Assembly (NCBI GenBank): GCA_949361645.1
Contig: OX442425.1
Coordinates: 2,410,171-2,474,170, forward strand
DNA length: 64,000 nt
Source of the DNA: Spongilla lacustris
Taxonomy: Eukaryota > Porifera > Demospongiae > Spongillida > Spongillidae
Direction: 5' to 3'
In this document: one piece after another, positions 1 to 11,864 of the stretch
How the letters are laid out: each line of letters opens with the position of its first letter
Position numbering within the stretch: position 1 is the stretch's first letter
Translations under genes and position numbers: made by a program
The notes under the pieces: generated by a model
The model's database searches: none
What the model was told of the DNA's origin: nothing
Seen by the model: only the letters and a program-made list of their open reading frames with translations

Positions 1-3000
1 GGAGATGAGAAAGGGAATATTTTACTGGAGGGCCGTGGCAGTGAGCACACTGCTGTTCAGGTGTCAGTACTGGAAGAAAAAGTGAAGTCCCTTTCTGAGC
101 AGCTTGCTGCTGAAAGGGAAGAAAAACTGCTAAAAACCCGTGAAGTGGAGAGTCTCAAGGAGACTTGTAAGTTTGCGTGTGTATGTGTGTCTGTGCTTGT
201 AGTCTAGTATCAGTGTACATGTTAGCATTAGTGTATGTGTGTGGTTATATGTGTGCAGAGTCAATTTGTGGTGTGCACATGTGACTTATAAATCGGAATC
301 TTCTCTGCGCAATTAATGTACGAACGGACAGCGTTTGGTTCCCGCGTGGTTCCCGCAAATAGTATTGCTAAAATGCATGCACGATTTCTGCCGCTTTTAA
401 TGCGAATGTATAATTTGTATAGTGACGATCCTGACCCAACGTTTATTTTATTCTATATTTTTATTCGCGGGAACCGAGCGGGAACCAATTTTCCACACAA
501 GGTTCCCGCCCGGGAACCACCAATACATGTGAGAAAGGCGTGGTAGTACAAGTTATTGAAAATAATTGAGCATAAAATGGCGCCTAGACTATAAGTTGGA
601 AATCGTGTTTAATCAAAAGCCACCTCTATTCTCGGGTGCCGACGAGCAGGGGATATATTCGGACCTTGGGCCTCAACGCTTGAGGCCGACGGGACCTTTT
701 AAAAGTACCCCTTTGTCATTTCTTGGCTACACATAATTGCGAAGTACAACGTGCATGCATGCAGGCATAAAATTAAACGTAGATCATTCAAATACACATG
801 CATACGCACAATGACACATCGGGGCAACCTCCCCTCCTCTCTTATTGTGCGCTAATTTATAAATACGGTACTTGCAAAACAACCAGTTAGATGAATTCAT
901 CGTGCAATGATTTTGCTCTATATGCGCGGGAACCTCATGTACTTATTATTTATGTATTTCCAGCCCTATTGGATAATTTTATAGTCTAGTTATTTATTGG
1001 GAACACTGAACCATCACTTGTTTAACTTATGGAGTGATTAAAACAAACACCGCATCTTCCACTATTACACAGTAGCCATTAAAATGGGACCATGCCGCGG
1101 GAACCTTGCGTACAAACGGGAAGTTACGCGTGCGAGGTGGATCCAGAAACCATTGTATATCTCAGCATCTAGCCAACGTACGGCGTTTAGTGTTTTGGGG
1201 AAGAAACAGCATTGGTAGGTGTATACACTAATATCACTCAAAGAGTCATAACTTTGCCAATAATGATAAAGTACTGCACGAAAAGTGGTTCCCGGGCGGG
1301 AACCTAGGTTCCCGCAAGGTTCCCGCTGCGCGTTCGTAAATTAATGTGTGCCAGGTTGAGGACCATATGCATGCAGACTTAGTAAAATTGCAAATTGGTG
1401 TTAATTATTTTATAGGGAGCAGGGTAGGTGGATTCACCTGGGTATTCCTCCGGGGGAACTCCATTTTCCTGCTCTTTATGAATTCAATTATCTTAAACCC
1501 TACCCACCTCGTATATCTCACATACATGTAGTTATCATATATACTCCTTGTGTGGAATTTGCATTATATGTGCATGCACGCAAAGCATCCTTTAGGACTC
1601 TGCAGAATATACATGTAAGTATTTAGGGATTACATGTGTACACACTGTAAGTTCTTTTAGCTGAGGTCTTTGTATCATCACAGTGCGTGCATTACAGGCC
1701 AAGATAGAGGAGTGTCAAAGTATTGGATCACCTGGCCCTGCTCCTCCTCCACCCACACCCCTTCTATCCTTCCGTTGTGGTGGGGGTGGGAGTGGGCCTC
1801 CTCCACCACCTCCTCCTCCACCTCCACCTCTTCCTCCTGGGTTTTCCCCACCTCCACCTCCACCTCCTAGATATGCTCCTGGATCAGGTGCTGCTGTGTG
1901 TGGTGTGTGTCTGCCCACTTAGTGTAAAGTGTTTTGATCATTTTTTTTGCCATTTGCATTAAGGCATCATATGTGAGCACATTTTGAGTATTCAAGAGTG
2001 TGCAGTATTAGTATTGTGTTAGCATTAGTGCAGCATTAGCAAGGTGTGAGTGGCAGTACAACATTAGCAGTGTTAGTGCTGCATTGGCAGGGTGTTAGTG
2101 CTGCATTAGCTGGGTGTTATTCTTAGTGCCACACTGGCAGTGTTAGGGTAGCACTAGCAGGGATAACTGCTTGTCTGTGTACTCAATGCCATTTATAAAT
2201 CTTCCACAAGGAGCAGTTCCACTTCCTCCTCCCACCATGGCACCCAAGGGGCTGGACCTTGGAAGTGTTGCGTGAGTGTGGTAACAGCTGTGTGTTTGCT
2301 GGTGACATCATTGTGCCTTCCCCTTGCATGCACAGGTTGAAGAAGGTGAACAGGGAAGAGAAGAAAGAAGGTAGGTCGGTGTATTGAACTGATGCATGTT
2401 GAGGCATCACATTAATTCATGCTCATGCAGATTCTGCTGTTCAATCCCCATTGTTATGTTTAGAATAAGCATACATGTATGAGTCTAGGCAAGCCTAAGC
2501 AATTATAATTTGCTATTATTTAATTTTAATTTCAATTGTTTTAATAGCATGAACCTTAATATCGCATATTATTACATTATGCACTAACTGTATATCTTGA
2601 TGTTAGCCTTGATGAGAAAGTTATGAGGGTATACTTAACCACATAATCTTACAAGTATTTCCATAAAGTATATTATGGAAATCAAGTGGTGTGTTAATTT
2701 TAAAGTGATGTATTCTTTTGTGGACACCTGTACTTTAGATATTGTAACGCACATAGATTAAAAAAGAAATAGTGGGCCTTACTTGAATGTTGATGGTGAT
2801 TGATAGTATTTTCACATACCCTCGACTAATTATAGTACATGATTAAAGCAACAGCCGTTTTCATGATGGCCAAAACCACAGTGTCTATTTACCTGGTACT
2901 GGTTAAACAAAGGCCGTGGTTATATTGACGGCCACTGTGGTCATGTAATATAAACCTTTGTCGTATTATTATTGGTCACTTGGGATATAAAAACCTTTGA

Positions 3001-6000
3001 CTACTGTGTTGTATGCAAATAACTATTAGCAGTACATGTACATGTGTACGCGTGTTTGAAGTGTGGCATGGTCTCTATCATAGAGCCCGTTGATCCAATG
3101 GCTGCAGCTCTGGAGAGGATCAAGTCGGGAGTTGTTGTCTTAAAGAAAACTACAGCAGTAAGTGTCATCCTTGGACCCCTCCCCTCCCTTGGACCCTTCC
3201 CCCTCCCTTGAGCTGCTTTGTTGTCATAGTTACTGCTTTTGTTTTCTTTCAGCCAAGTGAAGAGAAGAAGGAAGGTGAGGCCCACTGCACTTATGTGTTG
3301 TTGTTGTGCAGTATGATGGGTGCGTAATAAGCCAGTGTACTCGGTAAAAGGATTGCACACAAGTTATCTATCTAATCTCACATCAATCCGTGCTCTATAC
3401 AGCAACAACCAGCTCTTAATTTGTAACATGAAATCTTTGGCTTTTGAAACTTCCATCTTTTTAATACAGCCTGTTGATACAATGGCTGCAGCCCTGAATA
3501 GGATCAAGTCATGTGTTGCTGTCTTAAAGAAAGCTGCAAATGTGTACTATAGCATTTGGGCAAATGAAGCATGAAAAGCGTGTTGATCTGTAAAACTTAT
3601 TACTGATAATTTTAGAACATTAATTACATGTACATGTACATGTACATGTACATGTATATGTACATGCCAGCACATGATTTTTATGTAAATATCTCAAACT
3701 ACATGTATACATGTACATTCGTGTACACTCCCACATCTATACTTGCACTTACTAACAAACGTCCAATAACATGCACATTTATGTATTGCCTTTTAGATAG
3801 TCTTTTTTACAGCCACATGTACATGTAAACCATAATGTACACTGTACAGCATGCATGGGGCCTCACACTGCTGTCATTGCATGTACATTTTCAACAATCT
3901 TGGTGTATTGTATGTACTTGCAAAAATCATTGTGTTGTGTATTACTAGATATACATTTAAGTTGCTACATGCACATATTGATTGCTGCTAGATTTAATGT
4001 TTGCCCACATTAATGCTGAAATCATGGGATAGACATGTACAAAGGGCTGAGTGTATCTATGCAAATGCAGCTTTTAATGTTAACATGAAATTACATGTAG
4101 TTGCTTTTTAACATCCCTTCTCATTTGTAGAGCCTGTCGATCCAATGGCTGCAGCCCTAGGGATGATCAAGTCAGGTGGTGTTGTTTTAAGGAAAACAGT
4201 AAGTGTATCTAATTAATGCCCTCTGTCATTATGACCATTCCTGGTTTTATAGTCACATGAGCGAAAGAAAGAGAAAGAAGGTAATAGTAGTTAGATGCCA
4301 TTTCTGTTTACTCTGCACACATTCATGTATGTGTATAAATATTATTAATCTTATAATGCATGCTGCACACTTGTACATGTACATTAGTACATGTATGGTG
4401 GTGCCTACTTACTTGTGCCACTTGTTTTCTTTTGTACAACTAGAGCCTGTTGGCTCAACAATTGTTGTCCTGAGGAAGACATCTCTACAAGTGAGCAGTT
4501 TGCACTATAGGCAACTTTGGTGATGTTTTCTTTGTCTATTACTTTATAGTCAAGGGAACCAAAGGAAGAGGATGACACAAATGAAGGTGAGAGCATTCCC
4601 TCTACCATGTGTGTAGAATTGCTAATGCATTTATGAGGTCTCAGGTTTGGAATTACAATATATCTGCATGTTGTTCTTCCCAAATCCAGAAGGAATGAGG
4701 CTGATGGTGAGGAAACCACATTCCAAAAGTCTTGTGAGTGTATACCAATAAAGGTATATAAATCTTCACCTATATTGTCCACTCACCCCAGGTGGATGAA
4801 GCCAAGCCCGATCAGGTGGATGGAGCCAAGCCAAATCATATGTCACCAAAGCTGGTGAGTGCATGCACTCTAGGTTGATGTGGGTTTGGTGGAGGTTCCA
4901 TCAGTGTGTGAGTAGGTGGTCATGTGTGTAAGCAACCATATCCTGGAATTTCACATGCATGTAAATATTATATGAAGTACGGCCTTAAGGGCTGCATGGA
5001 TATAGTCAGTATAGCATTCTTTATCAGACCTTATTAAAGGTTGTATTGATTAGAGGTGTGCCTTTAATGAAGGTTGTGCTTATTACAGGTGTGCCCTTAT
5101 TAAATGTGGTGTTTGTGAAATAACATGTGGTGTGCCCTTTTTATAAAGGTTTATTTATTAGAGGTGTGCCCTAATTACATAGTGGTCAATAACATACATG
5201 TATCATGTACCTTCTCTGTGTTGGTAAATGGCTACCCATCTGTACATGTAATGTTGAATGGCAAATACATTTACATTTACCAGGTACCTGGGTTGTTACT
5301 GTAATTTGATATACATTGTGTGCCTGTATAATGTACATGTATAATGTATAAAGCAGAAAGGATAGAGTTATTATGATACAGTGCTCCAAATTTATTATGT
5401 ACCATGACTTGCATGTTGCATTATGGTTGACCCCTGACATACAACTTGCATTTGTGAAGGGAGGGCACATTGAATGGTTGTTTGGCTGTTTTGGATTGAT
5501 TTTCAATGAGCACGAGTACAAAACAATGTGTATAGCTGTGAGCAGTTTAATGGTATGATTTCTTGAACCTATTTACTTTGTACCAGACAATCAAGAATGA
5601 CAACCATTGGGATCTTGCCATTCCATCCTTAACCCTCGGCCCATCACTATGGTTTTTATGCTACAGCCCAGCTGGATGCCCATGGAATTTATCATGTAGA
5701 TCTCCTGACCTGATTGCTCAGCTACTATGTGCACATATGCAAAACCTCCTTACGTTGCCTCTTTTGAAGCTTTTTATGCAGCTCAGCAGATTCCATGGTG
5801 GAAGATCGACATCGGAGTGATCCTAAACTAACCTATAGAATTGATTAAAGAGAGCTTCAATGTGCATTTCTCCCTTTGTACATGTCAACATGTCTTCCCC
5901 TCACCACAGGTCAACATATCTCCCTCCCCACAGGCCAAAATGTCTACTTTCCCACAGGTCAGCATGCCTCCCTCAACATGCCTCCCTTCCCACAGGCCAA

Positions 6001-6313
6001 CATGTCTCCCTCCCCACAGGCCAACATGTCTCCCTCCCCACAGGCCAACATGTCTCCCTCCCCCGCAGGTGAATGTCTTGTATCTCCCTTATAAGACTCA
6101 TGGCTGTATACAATTTTACAGCTTTATATATTTCAACTAATACATGAATGAAAGCATGAATGGAAAAGAGCTACATGTCCAATTGTACAATGATCAAAGA
6201 AAAATGTATTTTGTAATTACTACACAGAAAATCAAAACCCAGCAGTAAGAGGCATTGGTGCAGTGGAAGATGGCAAGTCTGTGGATAATGCTAGCATTAC
6301 ATGTGCACTTTGA
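1..6313 (+). CDS. Coiled-coil, polyproline, tandem WH2-motif actin regulator (shootin-1/WHAMM-like), 5' partial
   Basis: The gene enters the window already open. Exons read: 1-166, 1684-1887, 2211-2271, 2336-2370, 3084-3157, 3253-3274, 4131-4198, 4253-4280, 4444-4490, 4550-4586, 4690-4733, 4792-4854, 5996-6068, 6228-6313 (TGA 6311-6313). All junctions are GT-AG and all phases join. The first exon is a charged heptad-like coiled coil (LEEKVKSLSEQLAAEREEK). The second is glycine and proline rich with runs of up to 11 prolines. WH2-like motifs follow, best seen as DPMAAALERIKSGVVVLKK in 3084-3157 and again in 4131-4198, with a shortened copy in 4444-4490. Small exons rich in Lys and Glu lie between them. 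The order coiled coil, polyproline, then LKK(T/V) motifs matches actin regulators such as shootin-1 and WHAMM/JMY, so profilin and actin-monomer binding is inferred. The exact ortholog is not settled. The tail ends SITCAL. Confidence 0.7.
313..1344. mobile_element. Non-autonomous inverted-end element packed with GGTTCCCGC motifs, in an intron
   Basis: The ends are inverted: TTAATGTACGAACGGACAGCG at the left matches the complement of CGCTGCGCGTTCGTAAATTAA at the right in 18 of 21 positions. Each end carries TTAA, which could be the target duplication. Inside, GGTTCCCGC or its complement GCGGGAACC recurs about ten times, clustered near both ends (337-355, 468-518, 1287-1326) and singly at about 926 and 1097. 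No coding region is seen. It fills most of the first intron of the WH2 gene. Confidence 0.65.
2020..2160. repeat. Degenerate GCATTAGCAGTGTTAGT-type tandem repeat
   Basis: Words such as gcattagc, gtgttagtg and ggcagtg recur irregularly in this intron stretch between two coding exons. No coding sense is apparent. Confidence 0.5.
3470..3541 (+). pseudogene. Degenerate extra copy of the WH2-motif exon
   Basis: This stretch reads DTMAAALNRIKSCVAVLKK and is plainly a copy of the exons at 3084-3157 and 4131-4198. Real copies begin AG-AGCC after the acceptor; this one begins CAG-CCTG, so it lacks two bases and would shift frame after the preceding small exon, giving an early stop. Its donor is the weak gtgtac. 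It could still be used in phase 0 if exon 3253-3274 were skipped, so optional use is not excluded. Confidence 0.6.
5030..5180. repeat. Degenerate tandem repeat in intron
   Basis: Units like attagaggtgtgcccttatt recur about every 35 bases with considerable drift, inside the long intron between 4854 and 5996. Confidence 0.5.
5887..6068 (+). repeat. 24-base minisatellite, each unit carrying a splice-acceptor-like end
   Basis: The unit is close to gccaacatgtctccctcccc plus acag. Its last bases are a pyrimidine tract and CAG, so each unit resembles an acceptor site. The last three units are read as coding (ANMSPSPQ repeated) in the exon 5996-6068, which ends in phase with the terminal exon. The earlier units have drifted and are out of the coding frame. 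Confidence 0.7.
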
Positions 6314-6501
6314 ACAGGCAGCCATGTGGAGACATGAGCACATAACCATGCATTAGTCATATCTCAGTGTGTACATGTATCTCTGTTATTTGTAATACTC
6401 TGCACACAAATTCCTTTTCTCATGTTATCCTGATAATGAAACATTTGTACTATGCAAAATATTGTCACACACAAAAAAAAAAAAATTGGGGCAGAATATA
6501 T

Positions 6502-6744
6502 CTAGTCATCAACAGTTAAACCCACAGAGCTAACTCTGATGTACTCCTTGGCTGCCCTTGCAATTAGATCAGGTGTGGTGAAGGTTTTGTACAAGGCAAA
6601 GTGTGCTTGTGCTAATTCCTGTCTCATGACAGGTGGATACTGCTCCAATGCAAACTTGGTTATTCCATTGCCAAACACATCAGCATCCCATCCTCTTTTT
6701 GCCATCACCACATTTCTCAGCAATTTACGGTCCTTGCAACCCAG
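6502..6744 (-). CDS. Orphan terminal exon of an unrecognised minus-strand gene
   Basis: On the minus strand an open frame of about 80 codons begins right after a TAG acceptor and ends at a stop. It reads from LGCKDRKLLRNVVMAKRGW through FALEQYPPVMRQELAQAHF and ends SSVGLTVDD. The composition looks like real protein and the acceptor fits a last exon. It lies tail to tail with the WH2 gene, with under 200 bases between the stops. I could not find convincing upstream exons towards higher coordinates, where relic sequence begins, so it may itself be a remnant. I do not recognise the family. Confidence 0.45.
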   Translation of the reverse strand: MGCKDRKLLRNVVMAKRGWDADVFGNGITKFALEQYPPVMRQELAQAHFALYKTFTTPDLIARAAKEYIRVSSVGLTVDD

Positions 6745-7535
6745 CTATTGCACCCATATCATTACAGCTGTTGATCACTACAGAGACCTCGCCTCATCCA
6801 GTTTCTTATAGTGTAGGATGTATATAACATTTCATGGATCAGAAGAACCACGGTGTACAGCAAGCTTCCCCATGCATCTGATGCACATTGGGTCTCACAC
6901 CTTGGTACCTTTTTAAAAACATATTTCATCCACCACTTATGTCTGTGTAGTTTTTAATTTAGTCTGAGTGACGTGATGAATGAGATAGCAGCTCTACTGG
7001 TGAGATAAAAATGTGCTTGTTCCACAGCATGTGACACAAGTGCATGTACATGTACTTGTGCATGTCTTTACCTCCAGACCGTCTGATTTATTACAGGTAC
7101 AAGTGGAATATCTGTTGTAGCATGGCTGTATTATAGATATACTAATAGGCCTACAAGTAAGGTGGCTGCAGGCTATATGTACAGTCTTGCCAAATCACAT
7201 TGTACATGTGCATACGACCTCATGTTTAATAGTGTACATTTAAAGTCTATGAAGAACACGCGCTCGCTATTCATAACCCTGATGGTAGCGCCTCCCCCCC
7301 CCCCCCCCCCCCTGTTCCGCCACCACTGTTACTGGGGAAAAAAACTCAACACGGGAGCCTTTGAAAGAACGCCATTCAGTGAATGGTATCAGTAGGTGCA
7401 GAATTTCAAGTTATATCCGTACAAGGGAGTATGTTGAGTTCATGGGGAGGTAATCACCTCACATCACGTAAAACCACACCCACTGGTTGGAAGATTCGCT
7501 ATAGCGGCAATGGACATAACACTTAGATTGAAGTT

Positions 7536-7873
7536 ATGTCTACGAAAGAGCGCTACTTTGATTCTTTGGATGATGCTGGACGACAAAGGTACTTGGATAA
7601 GCTGTTTATGCTGAGCCTGTCAGTGGAGAACGACCCATATGCGGCAACAAATTCAAAGACCTTTGTGAAAGATATGTCACTCTGGCCTCCAGGTGAGTTT
7701 GGTCACATCTTGTGCTTTTTTATTGATCGCCCTTGAGTATATACGTGTCACAAAATGCTGCAATGGACCAAACCGAATGCCTACAACTTCTTTACAAGAC
7801 TAACAAGTGGGTTTGTGAAATTTCGGGATCTAAACAACACACGGCATCACGAGTGTGTCAGATCGAAATCTCT
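7536..7873 (+). pseudogene. Broken start of an invertebrate multigene-family protein (YqaJ/SWIM-type N-terminus suspected)
   Basis: An ATG opens a frame starting MSTKERYFDSLDDAG. One in-frame TGA at 7734-7736 interrupts it, after which the same frame continues with NAYNFFTRLTSGFVK. The pattern of a tryptophan-proline block, a short hydrophobic stretch and then an AYN-F--GFV block resembles the N-terminus of repeated proteins in sponge and cnidarian genomes that often carry YqaJ-type nuclease domains. The name is from memory of the pattern and is uncertain. Similarity runs into a minisatellite at 7876. A gtgagt donor at 7693 would avoid the stop only if a suitable acceptor existed, and none is clear. 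Confidence 0.45.
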
Positions 7874-7875
7874 TG

Positions 7876-8058
7876 TCGATCCAAGCACACAAGGCTCACT
7901 GTGCTTGGGTAGCAATCCAAGCACACAAGGCACTGTGGCTGGGTAAAAATCCAACCATACAACGCTCACTGTGCTTGGATCCAACCACACAAGGCTCACT
8001 TTGCATGGATCCAACCACACAAGTTTCACTGACTGTGCTTGGATCCAACCACACAACC
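7876..8058. repeat. ATCCAACCACACAAGGCTCACT minisatellite
   Basis: About five units of 30 to 40 bases share the core atccaaccacacaaggctca followed by ctgtgcttgg. They directly follow the broken reading frame ending near 7873. Confidence 0.8.
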
Positions 8059-9716
8059 TTTTAAAAAATAGCCATAGATATTACTCTAATCTCTAAGAAA
8101 CAGCTACCTGTAGGTGCCTCAGCTAGCTCAGGCGCGTGCCTGGTTAACAAGTCCGAATGATTGCATTATCTGTACTTGAGCTATACACAGGCCCGTAGCA
8201 ATACTTGTATAGGAGAGGGGAAATCACTCAGGCCTGTAGGCTGGGCCCGCTGCGCGCCACCCCCTTGTTGAAATCCTGGATCCGTCACTTACAGCTGTCT
8301 GCTATTGGCTCCGACCCCACAGGCGCAGCCTACTAAACCTCCACCTCCAGTGCCACATAGCCACCACCCTTCATACAGGCACTCCTGACCAGAGGTCCCA
8401 CCACCTCACCCAGGCCCTGGACTTCCTCCTCCCCTCCTCTTGAGCACCCTCACTCTGACAAGACGGTCGCCATCCTGTGTGGGTCATCTGGACCTCTGGC
8501 TGTAGGTCACATGTGCCCTCCTGGGGAGACACAGATATGCGCATCCAGCGGCTTAGGTCACTCTATTTGGAACACAAGAGGTCCTTCTTCTCGATGCCGA
8601 GTGAACTGCTGTTCAGCCATGTTGGCTACCTGTACTCCCTCCCCTTTGTGAATGGCCAGGGCAGTGGAGGAGTCCCTGATATCAGAGGTGACTATCAGGA
8701 CCCACGGTAGTGGGTCCATGTAGGATTGGCTTCGTGGGCGTGGTTTTCGATCGAGCGTTTTAAAACGGTAACGAAGCGTTGCCTTTACTCGCCAGCTCGC
8801 ATATAATCCATCACAAACATGACAGATATGCACATATAACGCGAGCTTCGCTAAACAGTGCCGTTTACGTGGAGTGACAAGTCGGTACCAAAATTCCGCC
8901 ATTTAATTTTTGTTTATCACCTCCTCCGTCTTCCGTTCATCACGTATAACTCGCGACAGGAACGTCGTAAGAAGACGAGATTAGCTTCAAAAAGTTGCAT
9001 TTGATTTCCAAACTTGCCCTTTCATACAAATAATACCTACGGTTGTAAGCTGGTGATGAAATGCCGTGAAATGACGCGAGCAGGTGCAATTCATTATCGG
9101 TGAAAATTCTCGGTTGCCTAGCAGTGTGCAATATGACGTTAAGCGTCTTAATTTACTGTTGCCAGGCTACCACAATAAATGTACACAGCTGCGGTTCTAA
9201 TAATTCAGCAAAGGACCAAGCCAAAGAAAACGGCTCGTTAGCAAGGAGAACTATATAGGTAGGCCTATCAATAAAATAAAAAGAGCATCTTACCGTTAAC
9301 CATACATACAATGCAACTTTCATCAACCTTACCACCATGTCTTCCAACCCCAACCCCAAAACGGATTCTACGCAGTTCAGTACACGTGAGTGTATCGGAC
9401 TAATACCCAAGCAGTGTTACAGCTCTATATTAGCTATACCTTCTTACCTTCCCCTGCCATGATTTGATGGTCTATTTTCCACACGCTTATCTACAGCTAC
9501 GTGTGCATGTATTGTTCACTGATACGCAGCAGCTGCCATTAGTAATTTGAAACCTCCGTTAATTGCATAAAATAAAAAAGCCTCGCCTTAATATACATGT
9601 ACCTGAGAGGCCTATATACTCAGATTACACATAAGAGGAATCTAAGCGTCCTATACATTACAACGAATACACTAAGCCATGATCACTCCTGGCAGAGAAA
9701 AAAAAATTAGAGGAAT

Positions 9717-10018
9717 AAGCAAATCAAAACCTTCTCTATCGAGAAAGTGATTGGTGGGATGTAGGATTGGTGGTGCAAAAAGCAAGGAAACAAGGTACAG
9801 TGTATTAAAGTGAGGTTTGGTAGGATCGATCCTACAACTATAACAGTCCTACATTTGCAAATAGGCTTCTTCATTTGCAAATTCAGGACTGTAAGTTGTA
9901 GGATCGATCCTACCAAACCTCACTTTAATACACTGTACCTTGTTTCCTTGCTTTTTGCACCACCAATCCTACATCCCACCAATCACTTTCTCGATAGAGA
10001 AGTTTTTGATTTGCTTGT
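9717..10018. mobile_element. Near-perfect foldback element, arms about 132 bases
   Basis: The left arm 9717-9850 and right arm 9885-10018 are reverse complements with only a few differences (a C/A change and a two-base shift near the loop). The 34-base loop holds catttgcaaat twice. The arms contain TAGGATCGATCCTA, itself palindromic. The element lies in the gap between the two halves of the LANCL relic. Related, older copies are at 13322-13530 and 30003-30097. Confidence 0.85.
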
Positions 10019-10020
10019 AT

Positions 10021-10090
10021 ATTGTACACACACACACAAACACACACACACACACACACACACATACACACACACACATACACATATACA
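10021..10090. repeat. (CA)n microsatellite
   Basis: A CA-repeat run with occasional interruptions directly follows the foldback element. Confidence 0.9.
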
Positions 10091-10677
10091 TAACTCAGTT
10101 GGTAAAAGTTACACTTCAGACTACAATACAAACAGGCCGATGAGAGAGGATTTGAAGGACTACAGTGCCCAGACCCAAATTGCCATATGACATCTCGTAC
10201 TGAGGGTCTGAGTATAAATTCATTCCATTACGGTATACCAACCAAATTGCAGTGTTTCATACCAAATGCCATGGGCTAATTTCATTTCTAACGTATCGAC
10301 ACATATTTGCTAAAGTGGCTTGGTTTTTCCTCAAACCCAGTATAAGTAATAAAAATCAAAACTCTGCTGACAGATAGTAAATGTTTGCTCGTGTACGTGT
10401 ACATGCAATGTACAGCTAAATGGCAAGACAGTCAATAAATACATGTACGTGATATGATAGTGTTCCTCAGCCCATTCCTGTGGTTGTTGTACATGTGTGT
10501 GCACCCATGGCATACAGTCCTCACATGTACATGACAACATGCAAAGATGATTTCATCTGCTTAGTTATCACATCATTGTGTCATGCTTCAGGACAGTGTC
10601 AGCAATTACATGTACAGATGCCAGTCTTCTGTACATGTAAATAGTATTCTCACTACAATTATCTAATGATGTGAATG

Positions 10678-10680
<3 letters not shown>

Positions 10681-10721
<41 letters not shown>

Positions 10722-10730
10722 TATTTGGTA
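10681..10730. repeat. (TAA)n tract with ACTTTATTTGG edge
   Basis: About a dozen TAA units end in tactttatttggtaaatt. Such AAT-repeat plus CTTTATT edges are often the tail of short interspersed or LINE-derived elements. The adjoining 10720-10970 region has a minus-strand open frame of 102 codons that I do not recognise and do not call. Confidence 0.5.
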
Positions 10731-11324
10731 AATTTACACCATTAAATAGGTTAACCTTTACACTTGGAACTTCATCAGAAGGAGTAAAATGCACCGCATT
10801 GTGGGAAGCTGACCCAGCAGGTTTACCATCTCTTGTTACCTTATCCTGCGGGCAATTCTTATCGGTAATGGGTAAAAGATACTTCATGCTTCCCTTATAT
10901 GGCTCTTGTGTATGACTTGCAACACATTCAACTAGATTGATACTATTGAGTACAATGTAGTTGGCATCCATCCAGCATTGAATGTGTTTACATGTACAAT
11001 GACATAAAATTAATATAAATTATCATCATACATTCCAGTGACATTCCATTGACTTTACAATGACTTGCCCTCTGCATATGATGTCATATATACTGTAAGC
11101 AATGTTTATGGTTACACACATGGTATAAGACTGTGAATGAGAGGGAGATGGCTGCTCTGGTATTGAGACATTGTGGTCGTTTTATTTGGCAGGTGGGCAG
11201 CTACATGTTGGTGAGGCAGGGAAGGAATCAAAGGTCCCCTCCCCCTTGATGCACACTTGGCATGGGAAGTACTACCTAGGAGCAGCACATGGGCTGGCTG
11301 GGATCATGGCAGTCCTCCTACAGG

Positions 11325-11826
11325 TGTGAGTGTGTGTGTGTGTGTGTGGTGTCTGTGGTGAGTGGTACATGTATGTGTGTGTGTGGTGTGTGTGGTGTGT
11401 GGTATGTGTGTGTGGTGTGTGTATGGTGTGTGTGTGGTGTGTGTAGTATGCATGTGTGTGGTGTGTGTGTGGTGTGCATGTGTGAGTGTGTGTGGTGTGA
11501 GTGTGCATGTGTGGTGTCTGGTATGCATGTGTGTGTGGTGTGTGTGGTGTGCATGTGTGAGTGTGTGTGGTGTGAGTGTGCATGTGTGGTGAGTGTGTGG
11601 TATGTGTGTGTGGTGTGTGTGTGGTATGTGTGTGTGTGTGGTGTGTGTGTGGTGTGTGTGTGGTATGTGTGTGTGGTGTGCATGTGTGTGTGTGGTGTGT
11701 GTGTGGTGTGCATGTGTGAGTGTGTGGTGTTTGTGTGTGTAGTGTGAGTGTGTGTGTGTGGTGTGTGTGTGGTATGTGTGTGTGGTGTGTGTGTGGTGTG
11801 TGTGGTGTGTGTGTGGTATGTGTGTG

Positions 11827-11864
<38 letters not shown>

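Noticed and set aside
1670..1962. Formin FH1 domain
   Set aside because: The polyproline exon fits, but the downstream exons carry WH2-like motifs, not an FH2 domain.
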